Shown: piece after piece, positions 1 to 12,001 of the stretch
How positions within the stretch are numbered: position 1 is the first letter of the stretch
Layout of the letters: each line of letters starts with the position of its first letter
NCBI GenBank assembly: GCA_018398765.1
Contig: JAHBMJ010000492.1
Span: 9,458-46,739 of the forward strand
Source of the DNA: Chromera velia
Lineage: Eukaryota; Sar; Chromeraceae
Direction: 5' to 3'
Length of the DNA: 37,282 nt
The notes under the pieces: model-generated
What the model was told of the DNA's origin: nothing
The model's input: the letters and a program-made list of their open reading frames with translations, nothing else
Databases searched by the model: none
Translations under genes and position numbers: made by a program

Positions 1-742
1 GGGGGGGGGGGGATTGGCGCGACCGCCCGGTCGGGCCCAGGCTTTCTAGACACCGCGGCGTTTACGGTCAAACGCCGCGGTGCCGCGGAGCGGCACCAAA
101 GGCCGCAGAGCGCTCGAAGGGCGCAGCGCGGCGCGCTGCGGTTGTAAAACCTTGAAGAAAGGGGGGAACCGCGGCGTGATTATTCCGGTCTTTACCTTTT
201 CTGAGGTAAGTTGAACCAAATTGATCAGCAATTGATCAAATTTATCATTGAAACACCTTAAAAAAATTTTTGTGGCGCCTGCGGCGCGCAGAAAAAACCG
301 TTTTGACGGTATATGGGGCCATGTCCCAAATGGGAGGGGGCGCCGCCGCGGAGGGGCCTGGAGGGAACCGCGGCTGCGCCGCGGTGCTAAAAATGCCCGC
401 TCTAGAGAGCCTGCGGTCGGCTGGCCGGCGTGCGTCAATCGTGCAGTTCTCATTTTTCTTGCTTTCCGGCCGACTGCATGCCGGCCAGGAAGCCATATGG
501 AAGCCATGCATGCACATGTGCACATGGAAGCCTCGCAGATCAAGCATGATCAAGCCAACTAGCGGCATGCTTGATCCAGACAGTGTATACGTACGACGGG
601 CGAGTTCGATCAATCTAGAGGAGGAACGGAACTGAGCGGAGTGCTGCGAGACCTTGTAGAGCGCGTCGAAGCACGACAGGTCCACTCCGTGGATCCACTT
701 GATCTACGACCTCCCCCCCACACTTGATCCAGCCCAGCCGTG
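1..742. other. GC-rich intergenic DNA with hairpins, no gene recognised
   Basis: The stretch begins with a 12-base G run, which may be a sequence-end artefact or a homopolymer, and is then very GC-rich. Several overlapping open frames occur on both strands (for example 46-543 and 245-685), but none shows a recognisable domain, and they overlap each other as expected for GC-rich DNA with few stops. Short palindromes are present at 53-97. Around 540-640 the composition changes and the sequence passes without a clear boundary into the first gene. Confidence 0.5.
53..97. repeat. Two adjacent overlapping perfect hairpins
   Basis: An 11-bp perfect stem (53-63 paired with 70-80, 6-nt loop) is followed at once by an 8-bp perfect stem (79-86 paired with 90-97, 3-nt loop). 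The two share bases 79-80, so only one can form fully at a time. Function is unknown; a transposon end or a structured untranslated region are both possible. Confidence 0.6.
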
Positions 743-1852
743 ATGGTTTCTATCCTTCCTGTTGCTGTGACTTTGGGTGTGGTCGTATTCAATGTCGTCA
801 AAGTCCGACACGAAGCCTTGACCCTGCCCCCTTCAGAACCGCCTCTCATCGGTCAGGACCTTTTTGTTGCTGACTGGTGGATGACTTGCTTCTGTGGCGT
901 CTCCGAAATTGAAAACTTCTGCAGACACACGGCCTCACCCGGCCCCTATTGATTTTTTGCATGCACCTGCAGGATGGCCTTACGTCGGCGAGCTTGTAGA
1001 TCTGGCGAACTCCCAGGGGTTCTGTCACGACTCCGGCCTCTGTGACTTCCTTAACGACGCCGTTCGAAGTCCGGGAGTGGCCAAAGGAGTGAAAAAAACT
1101 GGAGTCACCATCGGCATTGCTCTACTGGTCCGTCTACATGCACCAGGGAGACACAGCGGGTGCACAGCGACTCTTTCTAACACAAACTGGTGATATTGAT
1201 CTGTTTTCTGGTTGAATGCAGGCCCACGTAGCCAGCTGCGTGTTGGGGTTCGTTCTCTCGATCCTCTGGTCTGTGTGTGCGGCTCTGCTCCGGTGTCTAA
1301 TCCTGACACCCATCTGGGCATTGCTGTACTGCCTGGGTCTCTGGGGAACGGTCGATGAGGGCATCGTGACTCCATTAATGGATACTTTCGGGTGTGCTGA
1401 AACCAAAAAGGAGGCGTGGATGGCGGAACAACTCCAAAGGAAACATGTGGTGGGACAGACCAATGCACAAAAACAAACCTGGAGAGCATCCACAAAAGTG
1501 TACGTCGGAGTGTATCTGTCCCTGAAATTTAATGTTTGTATTTGCTTTTTTGTGTGTTCTTGCATGCCCTTTGCTGCGTGGTCTTTTTTTAGCTTCACGC
1601 ACGCTGAGTTTGCACTCCTTTAGTTTGGAGGTGGACGTTTTCCTGGATTGTCTTCTCTTCTTCTTCTTCTTCTTCTTCTTCTTCTTCTTCTTCTTCTTCT
1701 TCTTCTTCTTCTTCTTCTTCTTCTTCTTCTTCTTCTTCTTCTTCTTCTTCTTCTTCTTCTTCTTCTTCTTCTTCTTCTTCTTCTTCTTCTTCTTCTTCTT
1801 CTTCTTCTTCTTCTTCTTCTTCTTCTTCTTCTTCTTCCTCTTTTTCCTCTTT

Positions 1853-1888
<36 letters not shown>

Positions 1889-2389
1889 TTCTTCTTCTTC
1901 TTCTTCCTCTTTTTCCTCTTTTTCCTCTTCTTCCTCTTCTTCCTCTTCTTCCTCTTCTTCCTCTTCTTCCTCTTCTTCCTCTTCTTCCTCTTCTTCCTCT
2001 TCTTCCTCTTCTCCCTCTTCTTCCTCTTCTTCCTCTTCTTCCTCTTCTTCCTCTTCTTCTTCGTCTTCTTCTTCTTCTTCTTCTTCTTCTTCTTCTGCTT
2101 CTGCTTCTGCAGAACTTCTGCTTCTGCTTCTGCTTCTTCTTCTCCTCCTCCTCCTCCTCCTCTTCCTCTTCCTGTTCCTCTTCTTCTTCTTCGTCTTCCT
2201 CTTCTCATCACGACCTTGCTCACGTTCCTCTTCTTTTCTGAGGGCAGAATCGATGTGCCATTAAGCTCTCCATCCCTCCTAGGTGTCTCCGTCCTCTCTC
2301 CTCGTTCTGCTGAATCATCCCTCTCTTCCTGCTTGTCTGCTTGTGTGTGTATGTGTCTGCGTCTTAGTCTGCGTCTTCGTCTGCGTCCC

Positions 2390-2434
<45 letters not shown>

Positions 2435-2656
2435 GTGTGCCCCGTCTTCTCGCCCCTGCCCACGTTGTCTTTCGTTTGCCTTTCGCGCTTTGTCCATCCC
2501 CTCGTCTGTTGTGCACGCGAAAGGGATAAGAGAGGGGAAAAGAATTCCACAGTCCTGTCTGTCAGCTGTCCGTTTTTTGGTCTGCTCAAATGAATCGAAA
2601 ACAGCCGTGCAATATTTCTCTCTCCACCCCTACCGGTCCCCTGACACAAATATGCA

Positions 2657-2698
<42 letters not shown>

Positions 2699-3223
2699 GT
2701 CTGTCTCTGCAGAGCCATCAGACAGATACGAGACGAAGCAAAGAGGCGGACAGCAGCCATCAGAGCAGAGCGCCAAAACCTCACACGTCCCGACACAAGA
2801 CCCACACTTTCATCAGCAGGGCACAGCCCTACGCCCATCCCCCCCACCGCCCAAACCCCCACCCCCGTCCCCCGAGGAGCTCAGTACCCCGGCCCGGCTG
2901 TGCCCAGCGAAGCGTCCCCATCAGACTCCAGAAGAACGAAAACCCGCGCTGACCCCCAGGGATCCCCCCCCGCAGTGCGCACACCGATGCCCTCAAATGG
3001 ACCCACCCCGACACCCCAAAGAGACATTTACGGAGGCCCTGCCATGCAGCCCATGCCCCAAATGGCACAACCACCAACACAGACCGCGCAACAGGAGGAG
3101 ACTATGGCGTCGGGGGGTGGGCTGATGCCTCCTGGGTCGGGTGGCGGCGCGCTTCGTCAGAGGAGAGACGACGGCTCGGGTCGCCCTCGGAGTCCGTCTC
3201 CGGGTCCGGGGCTGGATGTGTAG
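743..3223 (+). CDS. Hypothetical membrane protein with Pro-rich C-terminus, 4 exons
   Basis: The inferred exons are 743-851, 973-1127, 1222-1499 and 2713-3223. Together they make 1,053 nt, or 350 aa, with intron phases that agree at every junction (1, 0, 2). The ATG at 743 follows an in-frame TGA. The protein starts with a hydrophobic segment (about residues 2-19) that could be a signal anchor. A long hydrophobic region at about 79-130 is split by intron 2 and is probably two membrane helices. A charged, coiled-coil-like stretch follows (about 182-205), then a Pro/Gln/Gly-rich tail ending in an Arg/Ser/Pro-rich segment. I do not recognise the family. The frame ends at TAG (3221-3223) but stays open for about 24 more codons to a TGA. 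Intron 3 is 1,213 bp and mostly microsatellite. Donors and acceptors are standard (GTCAGG, GTCCGT, GTACGT; CTGCAG, ATGCAG). Confidence 0.72.
1652..2095 (+). repeat. (CTT)n trinucleotide microsatellite within intron 3
   Basis: About 440 bp of near-pure CTT, grading into a CTTCCTCTT-type compound repeat and ending in CTG-interrupted units near 2093-2140. It lies wholly inside the third intron of the gene at 743-3223. It creates long artificial poly-Phe, poly-Leu and poly-Lys open frames that are not genes. Confidence 0.93.
2393..2436 (+). repeat. (GT)n microsatellite
   Basis: A TG dinucleotide run in the same intron as the CTT array. It is followed at about 2659-2700 by a (CT)n run that merges into the polypyrimidine tract before the acceptor at 2712. 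Confidence 0.9.
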
Positions 3224-4391
3224 CCTGACTCCGCTTCACTCAATTATGCGAAGAGGGGAGGAAGCACGAAGTCTAATGTAGCACGAGCCGACTGTGATTG
3301 ATGTGAGGGGGGTTTGATCGGACAGATGGTGGGCTTCTTCTATTTGTTTCTATCGATGGCATTCCTGATTCGATGTAGACGTTGCAGAATCAACTCCACA
3401 TTTTCTCAGCCTTTTCATCTATTTTTCATGGAGACTTCTTTTAAGTTCTTTAATACCATGGCCGGCATAATGCAGCGACCTTCTGCTTGGTCCAGAACTT
3501 GGCTGGCACTAGGGCTGGCAATGACACCTGGCAATGTTGAAATCTAGTTTAGCATCCACTGCCATCCAGCTCAACACATGTACCTGTATTGATTGCTCTT
3601 ATAATAGACTTATATAATAATAAGTTATATTCTCACTGCGGCACTACGGCAGTGTGTTTTTCTCAGTGCTACTCTGTCTTATCTTTATGCTACTTTATAC
3701 GGTAACTTATATCTGGTCTCATATGACCTATAGCACTAGGAGGCGCAGGAGGAGGGGCTGGGGGCGGTCAGGGGCATGACGGCATCTTGGATACAAATCT
3801 GGGCGGGGGGCTAGGTGGGGGGCAGGTAGGGGAGCGACTTTTTGAAGGGAAGAAGGGCGGTGTCTGTTGTACTTCACTAGGTGCTAGACTGGGCGCGCTG
3901 CCTCTCTTATCTCTCTTTTTCTTCTACATGTTTATTATTACCAGTTTCTTAACTTAACCTAGGCTAGAACCTCGGACTTAATACGTCATTGACTCTTGGA
4001 CTCGACGGACTGACTTAGAGACTAAGTGAAATCATGTCAGTGTTGACCTAGGTGTTGACTTCAATTTTTTTTGTCAGCGTGAACACGTTTAGAAACAAAA
4101 AAAAAAAAAAACTAAATGGGGTAAATGCCTAGGTAAATGCTCTTATTTTTTTTTTGTATTGGTCGCCTAGCTATGGCATAGGTCTATAGGACGCGATTAT
4201 GTTACGATTTCTGTCCAGAGCATTTAATTATATTTAGTATCTTGATCATACATTAATTGATTAGTAGTTTTGTTTTTGTATCTTACGATCGAATCTGAGA
4301 TAGATCAAATAACAATTAACAAATTGTTAGACAAATTGTCAACAATTTTCCGGATTCAAGGACGGAATTGGACGGATTGCCCCGCGCAGTG
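3224..4391. other. Intergenic DNA, becoming AT-rich
   Basis: This is the 3' flank of the first gene. It passes from GC-moderate DNA (to about 3560) through G-rich patches near 3740-3840 into AT-rich DNA with several CTAGG-type motifs. No coding frame or RNA gene could be supported. The AT-rich part resembles the transposon-derived DNA elsewhere in the window, but I found no clean ends. Confidence 0.5.
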
Positions 4392-4818
4392 TACCCTGCA
4401 AGTTTGAGTAATTTAGTTTAGTCTTATTTAGATGAGTAATTTAAAGTAATTTACAATAATTTAGCTTAGCAATTTAAAGTAATTTAAAGCAATTTAGAGT
4501 AATTTAGAGTAATTTAGAATAGTAAACTAAAGTAATTTAGAAAGCTAAATTACTAATTTTGGTCAACCTTTGGAGGTCAATTTCTTATGAACGATAAAGA
4601 GTTGGACGTTCAAACTAACAGTGCTTATAGATCCATATAAAAGCTATAAGCACTGTTAGTTTGAACGTCTAACTCTTTATGGTGCACAAAAAATCAACCT
4701 CCAAAGTTTTAATGACCAAAATTAGTAATTTAGCTTTCCAAATTACTTTAGTTTACTATTCTAAATTACTCTAAATTACTTTAAATTACTCATCTAAATT
4801 ACTCAAACTTGCAGGGTA
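4392..4818. mobile_element. Fold-back (long inverted repeat) MITE-like element
   Basis: The sequence is one large imperfect palindrome. It starts TACCCTGCAAGTTTGAG at 4392, ends with the reverse complement at 4818, and has its centre near 4640. The arms pair almost completely, including the inner segment around 4605-4635 against 4645-4675. The left arm is longer because of extra copies of an AGTAATTTA-type unit. The outer ends are flanked by TA on both sides, which fits a TA target duplication as made by Tc1/mariner-type transposases. No coding capacity is present, so it would be non-autonomous. Confidence 0.75.
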
Positions 4819-6009
4819 GCTAGGTGCCGCAGATAAAAAAAAGAAAAAAAAAAATTAGGTGTCCTTACCTTTTTTTTTTTCTTTTTTTTTTTTTAGGTCA
4901 AAAGTTAGGTTCACATTTTATATGGAAAAGTAAGTTTCAGAGTTGAAAGTGATTCTTTTCCTTTTGGAGGCACTTGAAATAAAAAAAAAAAAAAGAAAAA
5001 AAAATTCGGCCTTCCCAACTTTTTTTTTCTTTTTTTTTTTTCTATGTACAACGCCTATAGCAGGGTAGAGATAACGTTCAAAAAAAAAAAACTGCATGAT
5101 TCCTAGCATGATTCGATCTATGAGCAACTTTTTTGAATGCTTTTGTACATTTTTGTGAGTATTAAATTATTGCCTAGCTCTACTGGCATATATAGATGTA
5201 CCTCACATTCATGAAGTGCTTTTTTTATTACAAGCTAGGGACTGCATGACATGATCGAAGTAACAATGTAACATGAAACCGTCAGGGCAACAAAGTGGCC
5301 GATGTACCAGTCTATTAAGCGATTACATGGCTAGCTACATGGACAGGTGCAAAGTACGGGGCATGCACTCACCTAGGCACTCACAACCTGGACCCATCTT
5401 AGAGGCCCAGAGAACGTGTCACCACACATTAACTTGAAGGCGTTTTGTATTAAAATGCATGACGGCGAGTCGAAGGCTCAATTCCTCCTTCCATCTGCCT
5501 GAGGCAAGTCAAGAAGTCCGCCAGATTGAATCGATGAATGAAGAAATCATTGAAGCAATCACTGAATCACTTAACCAATCATGTGTCCAGCAGCATCAGT
5601 CAGTCAGGCAAGCAGCCAGCAAAGAGAGCAGGTGTCGGAGGGAAAAAACTCCAACCCAGAGCTTTCACCACATGCATGCCAGTGACTTGAGTCACTTGAT
5701 CGATCGACTCACACAGATGGATGCGAACTTTGCACGGTCACGAGATTGCACTTAAAGATGCCACAAAACTTATTTCTGTGACAGTCCCCTCGATTAAATA
5801 AATGCATTTTGAGAGCATCCCCCGGTCTCCTTCTCCAGTGGCGATAAGAGTCGGTTTCCTCTCCGTGCGTGCATTTGTGTCGGCGCGCATGTGTGCATTC
5901 GTGTGTATGTGTGTGCGTGCGTGTGTGTGTGTATGTGTGTGTGTATGTGTGTGTGTGTGTATGTGTGTGTGTGTGTCTCTCTCTGTGTGTGTGTGTGTGT
6001 GTCTCTCTC

Positions 6010-6079
<70 letters not shown>

Positions 6080-6693
6080 GTGCGTGCGTGTGTGCGTGCG
6101 TGTGGACAGAGAAGCGCAGACGAATACATGGAGCACGTACTCAAGCACGCGAAGGGACGCAAGCCCATTTCTCGGGCGTTCTCTTTCTGTGCATGAGCTT
6201 GGGCTTCCATAAAGAAAGTGAGTGAAGTATTTATTTCGACCTTCCAGAAACTTTCCTGAGAATTTCCATTGAAACTATCCCCCCTAATATTCTATCTCCC
6301 TCCTCTCGCGCTTTGTCTTTCTCTTTTTCTTTCCTTCCCAGCATCCTGCTCCGCTCCGCTTTTCAGGTTTTTCTGTTTAAACCTGCCACGCGTATGATCT
6401 CGCCTTCAAGTTTAAAAAATACAAAAAAAAAAAACAATGGATCAGCAACCTGTACGACTGCCTGATCCGTCGACCCCTGTTGCTCAAACTCATGCACATA
6501 CACACACACACTCCCTCGCAAACTGACTCTAGCCTTTTCTCTTCTCTCTGTGTGAGGTCATCCGGCGTCTCCCCTTTCGTCGAATGCCTCTGTCCTACGT
6601 CTGCTCCAGCTTCCATTTGTCAACGCAAAGAATGCATGCATTGGCTGTGCGTGATGCATTCTCTCATTTGTCTCTCTCTTCTCTTCCCTTGTT
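4819..6693. other. Gene-poor spacer with A/T runs and a TG microsatellite
   Basis: AT-rich DNA with several mirror-like runs of A and T (4835-5100) is followed by mixed sequence. An open frame at 5459-5755 has no recognisable domain. The interval ends in the presumed 3' flank of the minus-strand oxidoreductase gene. No RNA gene was seen. Confidence 0.5.
5888..6108. repeat. (GT)n compound microsatellite
   Basis: About 220 bp of TG repeat interrupted by TCTCTC and TATG units. It produces spurious Cys/Val and His/Thr-repeat open frames on both strands. Confidence 0.93.
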
Positions 6694-6952
6694 TCAATTC
6701 TTCTGTTTGAGTCTGATCCGCAACTCCTCTTCTTGGTCTGCTTCCTTGGTCGAGGTCGGAAGGGAATTGAAGTCGTCCAGTCTGTTCAGTCCAATCAGAT
6801 GCAGCATGTACTTCTCGTAGTAGGGGTCCGTGTCTCCAGTCCGCAACTTGAACATGAAGTACTTCTCGAAGGCCATCTTCGCGAGCTTGGCAGGGACACC
6901 TCTGAAAAACCAATCTGCACATCCATCCATGCACACGGTACCAATTGCATTG

Positions 6953-6984
<32 letters not shown>

Positions 6985-9626
6985 GGCAGGCAGGCAGGCA
7001 GGCAGGCAAACAGATGAGGACTCCACGAGGACCCCGATTCATACATGATAGAAAGCCGGTGCAGACAGAGACACGCAGAGGGGAGCAAGAGGGAAAGACA
7101 AGGAAGGAAGGAAAGAAAAAAAGAAAAGAATGAGAAAAGTACCGAGACGTACTGATGTTGCGAGGAGCCATCTGCGGCACTGCCATGAAGACCGCGCCAT
7201 CGTCCCCAAAGTCAGTCAGACAGAGAGCCCCCAGGCTGGGTATCTGCATGGGATGAATGAGTCACTCAGAGAATTGCAGACGTACGCAAGAGGCAGGAGC
7301 AAGAGACTGAATCGAGGATGTGAGCTGCGTATCTTTCTCTGGTAACTCACGACTCACTAAATCAAACCAACCGATTTGGACCCTGACTGGGCGATTTGCT
7401 GGCCCATTTTCCTGTTCGTCCATTTCCCCTCTAGATCTGACTGAGGTGCTTTATGGCATTAATTCATTGGTTCATTCTTGGAGTGAAGGAAACACGGTCC
7501 GACCCGGTCTTCTCTGACTGTTTCAAGGTGCGCTGACAGGCAGGCAGGCAGGCAAGCGGGCCGGCAGGGAGACGGATAGACAGGGAGATAGACAGACAGA
7601 AAGACATGAAAACGGAAGGAGGGGGGGGCGTTGAAGCGAGAGGCAAAAGAAGGTGAAATCACAAGCTGTCAGTCGATGGGGAAAGACGCAGAAAGAGATT
7701 GTCTAGCTGTCCATCTCGCTTCCTTCCTTCCAAAACAGGCGAGAGAAAGCCTTCGGACGAAACGGATCTTCAAATACCAACGCAGAAAGAAAGAAAGAAA
7801 GAAAGAAAGAAAAAAAGAAAGAAAGGCAGGAACGCAGAGCAGTACAGAAGGACAGACCGAAGAGGGCTTCTCTCCCTGAATCATGGAAGCAACGTTGGAG
7901 GCGACTGCAGTGCCCATGGTCTCGATCATATACCTGCACACAGACATGCTATTTGTTTATTCTTCTCCCTCCTTTTCTTCATGCAGACAGACAGACAGAC
8001 AGACAGACAAGTCGTGCACACAGAAATTGCAGCCCACAAGAGCAAGAAACCTTCCACTTTAGACTGGCTACAAGGAAACCCACCCACCCACCCACCCTGT
8101 CTTGGGTGCTCCGCATGGGACGGGGCAGTCTCTGTCCACGGGGGGGATGTGCACGCAGACCCCGACCCCGAAGATGTTCGGGTAGGCGTCGTTTTGGCAC
8201 TTTTTGTTGATCTTCACCATGCCGTGTGGTCCGAACAGTTGGTCGTTCGAGCTGGCGACTCCGGGGCCATCAAACTGCATGAGTGAGTGCGTTGAAGAAA
8301 ACGAACAGAAAATCAAACTTGGAGCACAGAAAAAAGATGCGATGTCATCAATGCATCGTTTGGAGGTAAGGAAGGCAGCGAAGAAAAGAAAAGCAGCCAC
8401 GCAGAAGGAAACCTGCATCATGAAGTGTCAGTCAGCGGCAACACGCAAACCTTAAGCCGAGCGGAAAAGAGAGGCGCAGAGTGCAGATTAGACTAGAGTA
8501 GATCTGCTACTCTGCACAGACTGCATGGTAAGGCCTTCTCACTCATTGATAAATCATAAATACCAGGTTTCTTTGCTGAATGAGCATTCCTTTCTGAACT
8601 TGATCTTTTGTCTTTCCCTCTTTTAATTTCCTCCAGAAGAGAGGGGAGACAAATGGTGGAGGACTCGACTTCTGCTTTGAAATGAAGGAAACGGAACGGC
8701 GTCACTGCCACAGCCGACAAGACACACACACACAGGCACATGCAGACGGACCTGTGGAATCATCACAGAGAGGCCATATGGAATCGTCTCTTCGATCGGG
8801 TCCCCGTCTTCCTTCAGCCTGTGTCGGATTCGTATCTCCTTTTCGCCGACCTAATGCAATACGGGCATGCATGCATGCACACAAATGCATAGGTAAATAC
8901 ATGCATGCATATTTGCGCGCCGAATATAGCCACCGAGGAGAAACACTCAGCTCCATTGGAAAAGCAGCCTTGCACCACCAAATTGGGAAGACAGGTATTC
9001 AGATACATGCAGACAATCCAGCCAGCCACGTAGCCAGAGAGCACCAACCTAGAGACCCGCCGACAAAACAACCGGCAAGACCAAAGGGACACACACACAG
9101 AGACGCTCCCTGGCGAGGGTCCGTCCTCACAATTGAAAATGTGTTTGTGTGTTCGAATACATGTCTTTGTTTTCCCGTCTGACTGGATCTAGCTTGTGCG
9201 CGTGCATAAGTCTGTGTCTACACACTACGCGCAAACTTGTACGATCAAGTACGGCAGAATCCGTCTGAGGACCCATGCACACAGATAGAAACATACATTC
9301 TTTTCTCCTCGTACACACACACACACACACACACATCTAAATGTCAAGGCCTCCATGCCGTTCCATGCATGTACGAACCTCTTTGCCTGCAACCTCACCC
9401 CCTCTGCCTGCAACCTGACTCCCCCCACACGCACACCCACTCAAACAGAAAAAGACGCACCTCCAGGATCTCACAGTTGACCCTCCACTCGATGGACCTC
9501 TCCCTCAGGACGCTCTCCAGAAGATCACGAGACACACCAACGCCCTTCAACCCGAGGTGTCCCACATAGGGCTCAGGGGTCAAGTAGTACATCGGCACCT
9601 GTGGGCACCCGCACACAAGCATGCAT

Positions 9627-9659
<33 letters not shown>

Positions 9660-10620
9660 TGGATGCACAGATGCGCGCGCACACTCTCTCGCTGTCTCTC
9701 TCTCTCAGATATATGCAGGCAAAGAGGTACCTAGACAAAAAGCCTGCAAGGAAGACAAATCGACGAACAAACGAAGAGATTCATTTTCTCTTTCTATTCC
9801 AGCCAAGGCAGGGCCTCCTTCCCTCACTTCCTCCCTCCCCGCTATCCCCCCCTCTCTCAACCCCTTCGAATGCACTGCAACGATTCATCACTCAGAATTT
9901 AAGCACAGGCCGACGTACCTTGTGCCGAATCTGTCGCTGCCGCAGATCCGTCTCCATCATCAGCGCCATTTCGACTGCGGGACCAAAGCAAGAAGCCCCC
10001 TGCAGGGCCCCCACCACCACTGGGCCCTTCGAGATAGGGTCCTTCACGTACTCCTCCCACTTCTTTGCGCCCTCCAGGGCGTGCTTTGATGTGCACACCG
10101 AAAGAATGTGGTCCCGGTAGCCTGGCACCCCGGCGGAAGACAGTTTTGGTCCTGTGGCAAGCACCAGGTAGTCGTAGGGCAGGATTTCTCCCGATTTGAG
10201 CTCAATGGTCTGGATGTCTGGATTCACATGCGTCATCTTGTCCTGTTTGTATTCGATTCCTTTCTTTTCCAGTATTTCTTGCAGGTCGATGTGCGTGTCC
10301 CTCGGGTCAATTTGACGCAAGAAGATGCCCGGGTTCGAGGGGACAAACTCAAATTCTTCGTTGGGAGAGATGACGGTAATGTCAGCTGAAATTTTGGCAT
10401 CGTGGAACTCTTTTGACATGTCAAAAGCAGTCGAGACACCTCCAATTCCTCCACCCAAAATCAAAATTTTAGGGCGCGGTCTTGGGGGGGGCGCTGCGAA
10501 GGCACTCATCCATTCTCGTTGACCAAGAGAGGCGGAGCGGAGACGGCTGACTGCTTGAGGTTGGATAAACAGCAAGAGACTAACAATTACCGAGGTCGAG
10601 GCGGCGCGAATTTTCACCAT
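6694..10620 (-). CDS. Sulfide:quinone oxidoreductase, FAD-dependent, 7 exons
   Basis: It oxidises sulfide and passes electrons to a membrane quinone; the family is a flavoprotein disulfide reductase relative. Inferred exons, in transcript order, are 9919-10620, 9461-9598, 8752-8850, 8096-8274, 7858-7933, 7149-7243 and 6694-6901, giving 498 aa and a TGA stop. Phases agree throughout. Exon 6 could instead end at 7153 with exon 7 starting at 6899, which changes two residues. Visible motifs are the FAD-binding GGGIGG (56-61), the ATGP motif near 155-158, QGASCFGPAVE with Cys211, and PVPCGAPKTGYMIE with Cys367. Cys176 lies at the position of the third conserved Cys. The C-terminal CLTDFGDDG and AFEKYF motifs are typical of the family. 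The N-terminus has a hydrophobic signal-like segment (about 11-23) and a later SAFAAPP motif. An upstream in-frame ATG at 10761 is less likely because it would bury the signal. Confidence 0.9.
6952..7009. repeat. (GACA)n-(GGCA)n tetranucleotide microsatellite
   Basis: Lies in the last intron of the sulfide:quinone oxidoreductase gene. On the transcribed strand it reads as TGCC/TGTC repeats, that is, pyrimidine-rich. Confidence 0.92.
7783..7828. repeat. (GAAA)n microsatellite
   Basis: Intronic repeat between exons 5 and 6 of the oxidoreductase gene; TTTC on the sense strand. Further intronic repeats of this gene are (GACA)n at 7983-8009, (CA)n at 9313-9335 and (CA)n at 9628-9657. Confidence 0.9.
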
Positions 10621-11291
10621 CTTGATATGTTTAGTCGCGGTGTGATTTTCCCTGCATGAAACTTCCGAACCTAAGACAGAGCTGGACACACAGCGCGTCC
10701 TAAAGATAAGATGGCACTGTTTTTTCGGAGCTTTGGTAGGAGACTGGAAGTCACAAAGCAACGTAGGTGCACAATAGAGCTACCTGGACGATTCCTGGTA
10801 GGTTTGATCAAGCAAAGGATTGGCTTGAATTGGATCGAAGAATCGTGTGAGCTAACACGCCGTGGCACATGCAGTCCCAAATTCCTCCAGTTTCGATGTA
10901 TTAATATATACGTCATTGAAGCCATGTCGAAACCTTACTTCGGAGCGAGGCGTAGACGGACGAGAGACATGCATCGAGAGACTTCAACGCGCGCGCGGCG
11001 GCGCCGCGCGGCATGCATGCATGTTGCGCGCTGCCGCGCGCGCGAGACTCGTGCGCATGGAATCGCGCGGTCAAAGATTGAGTTTTATGGAGCTACTATG
11101 GAGCTACTAAGGTCAGGAAATTTGTCTGGGCAGTGGGCATGTCATGGCATGTCTGGGCAGCTTCTGATCCCTCAACGTGCATGATCAGAGGTTGAGGCGA
11201 GAAGGTCAGAGACCGTCCGTGGGGGGATTCCTGTGCATTTTGTGTTGTCCTGTGTGTGTGAATTCAGTGACGATCGATTGAAAATTAAGGG
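10621..11291. promoter_or_regulatory. Divergent intergenic region between two 5' ends
   Basis: This 671-bp spacer separates the start codons of the minus-strand oxidoreductase and the plus-strand transglutaminase-like gene, so both promoters should lie here. It contains a GC-rich CG-alternating palindromic patch at about 10988-11045 with GCATGCATGCATG inside it, and a short direct repeat (ATGGAGCTACT) at about 11087-11108. No TATA box or other core element can be assigned with confidence. The role as a shared promoter is inferred from gene layout only. Confidence 0.45.
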
Positions 11292-11966
11292 ATGAGTCTC
11301 CTCGTGCCCTTCCTGTTTGTGCTGATGGCATCCGGCTTCTCGGTCTCCCTGGAAAAGAGGGAGAATTCAAGACAACGAAGCACCCCGTCGGCTCGGCAGG
11401 TCTTTGAGGAGATCGAAAAATTCCGCGGAGGTGTGACGGGCCCAAATTCTCAGTCTGTCGGTTCTCTGTCTCTGTCCGTTGTGGAGCAGTTCACGGAGGA
11501 GGAGCTGGAATGCTGGCACTCTCTGCTGAAGAATATGCCCCCCATGGATCTGGACAGTCAGACAGGACCCACTCTGGAGGATCTGGCCGAGAACATTCGC
11601 CTCGCCCTGAAGGCAAGAGAGACTTTTCCGTGGGCAGGGAAGGAGACGGTGCCGTTCGAGGTCTTCAAAAATGAAGTTTTGCCGTCAGTCGAAGAGACAT
11701 CCAGCATGCGTCCACAAGTGCGCAGTGACAGATCCCCAGGATTGAGAAATCGGTGTTACATGCGGTCAATTGTTGTTTGCTTGCAACAGGAGTCACGCAC
11801 ACAGAGAGAGAAGAGAGACGGAGGAATAGAGTCAGGAAGGCGTGCAATGGGGAATTGATGGGCTTCGTTGCGTACTCAGAACATTTGTGCATTTGTTCCA
11901 TTGTGAATGGGAGTTGTGGGAAAAGGCTGAAGGAAGATGATAAACATGCAAAGAGGGTCTCTCTCT

Positions 11967-12001
<35 letters not shown>

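Noticed and set aside
46-685. Overlapping open frames at the left edge
   Set aside because: They overlap on both strands in GC-rich DNA, with no domain, splice or start context to favour any.
1375-2862. Very long open frames of poly-Lys, poly-Phe or poly-Leu on both strands
   Set aside because: They are produced by the CTT trinucleotide array inside an intron and have no coding meaning.
5459-5755. 98-aa plus-strand frame
   Set aside because: No domain, no splice partner, and composition like the surrounding spacer.
5738-6212. His/Thr-repeat and Cys/Val-repeat open frames
   Set aside because: Pure by-products of the TG microsatellite.
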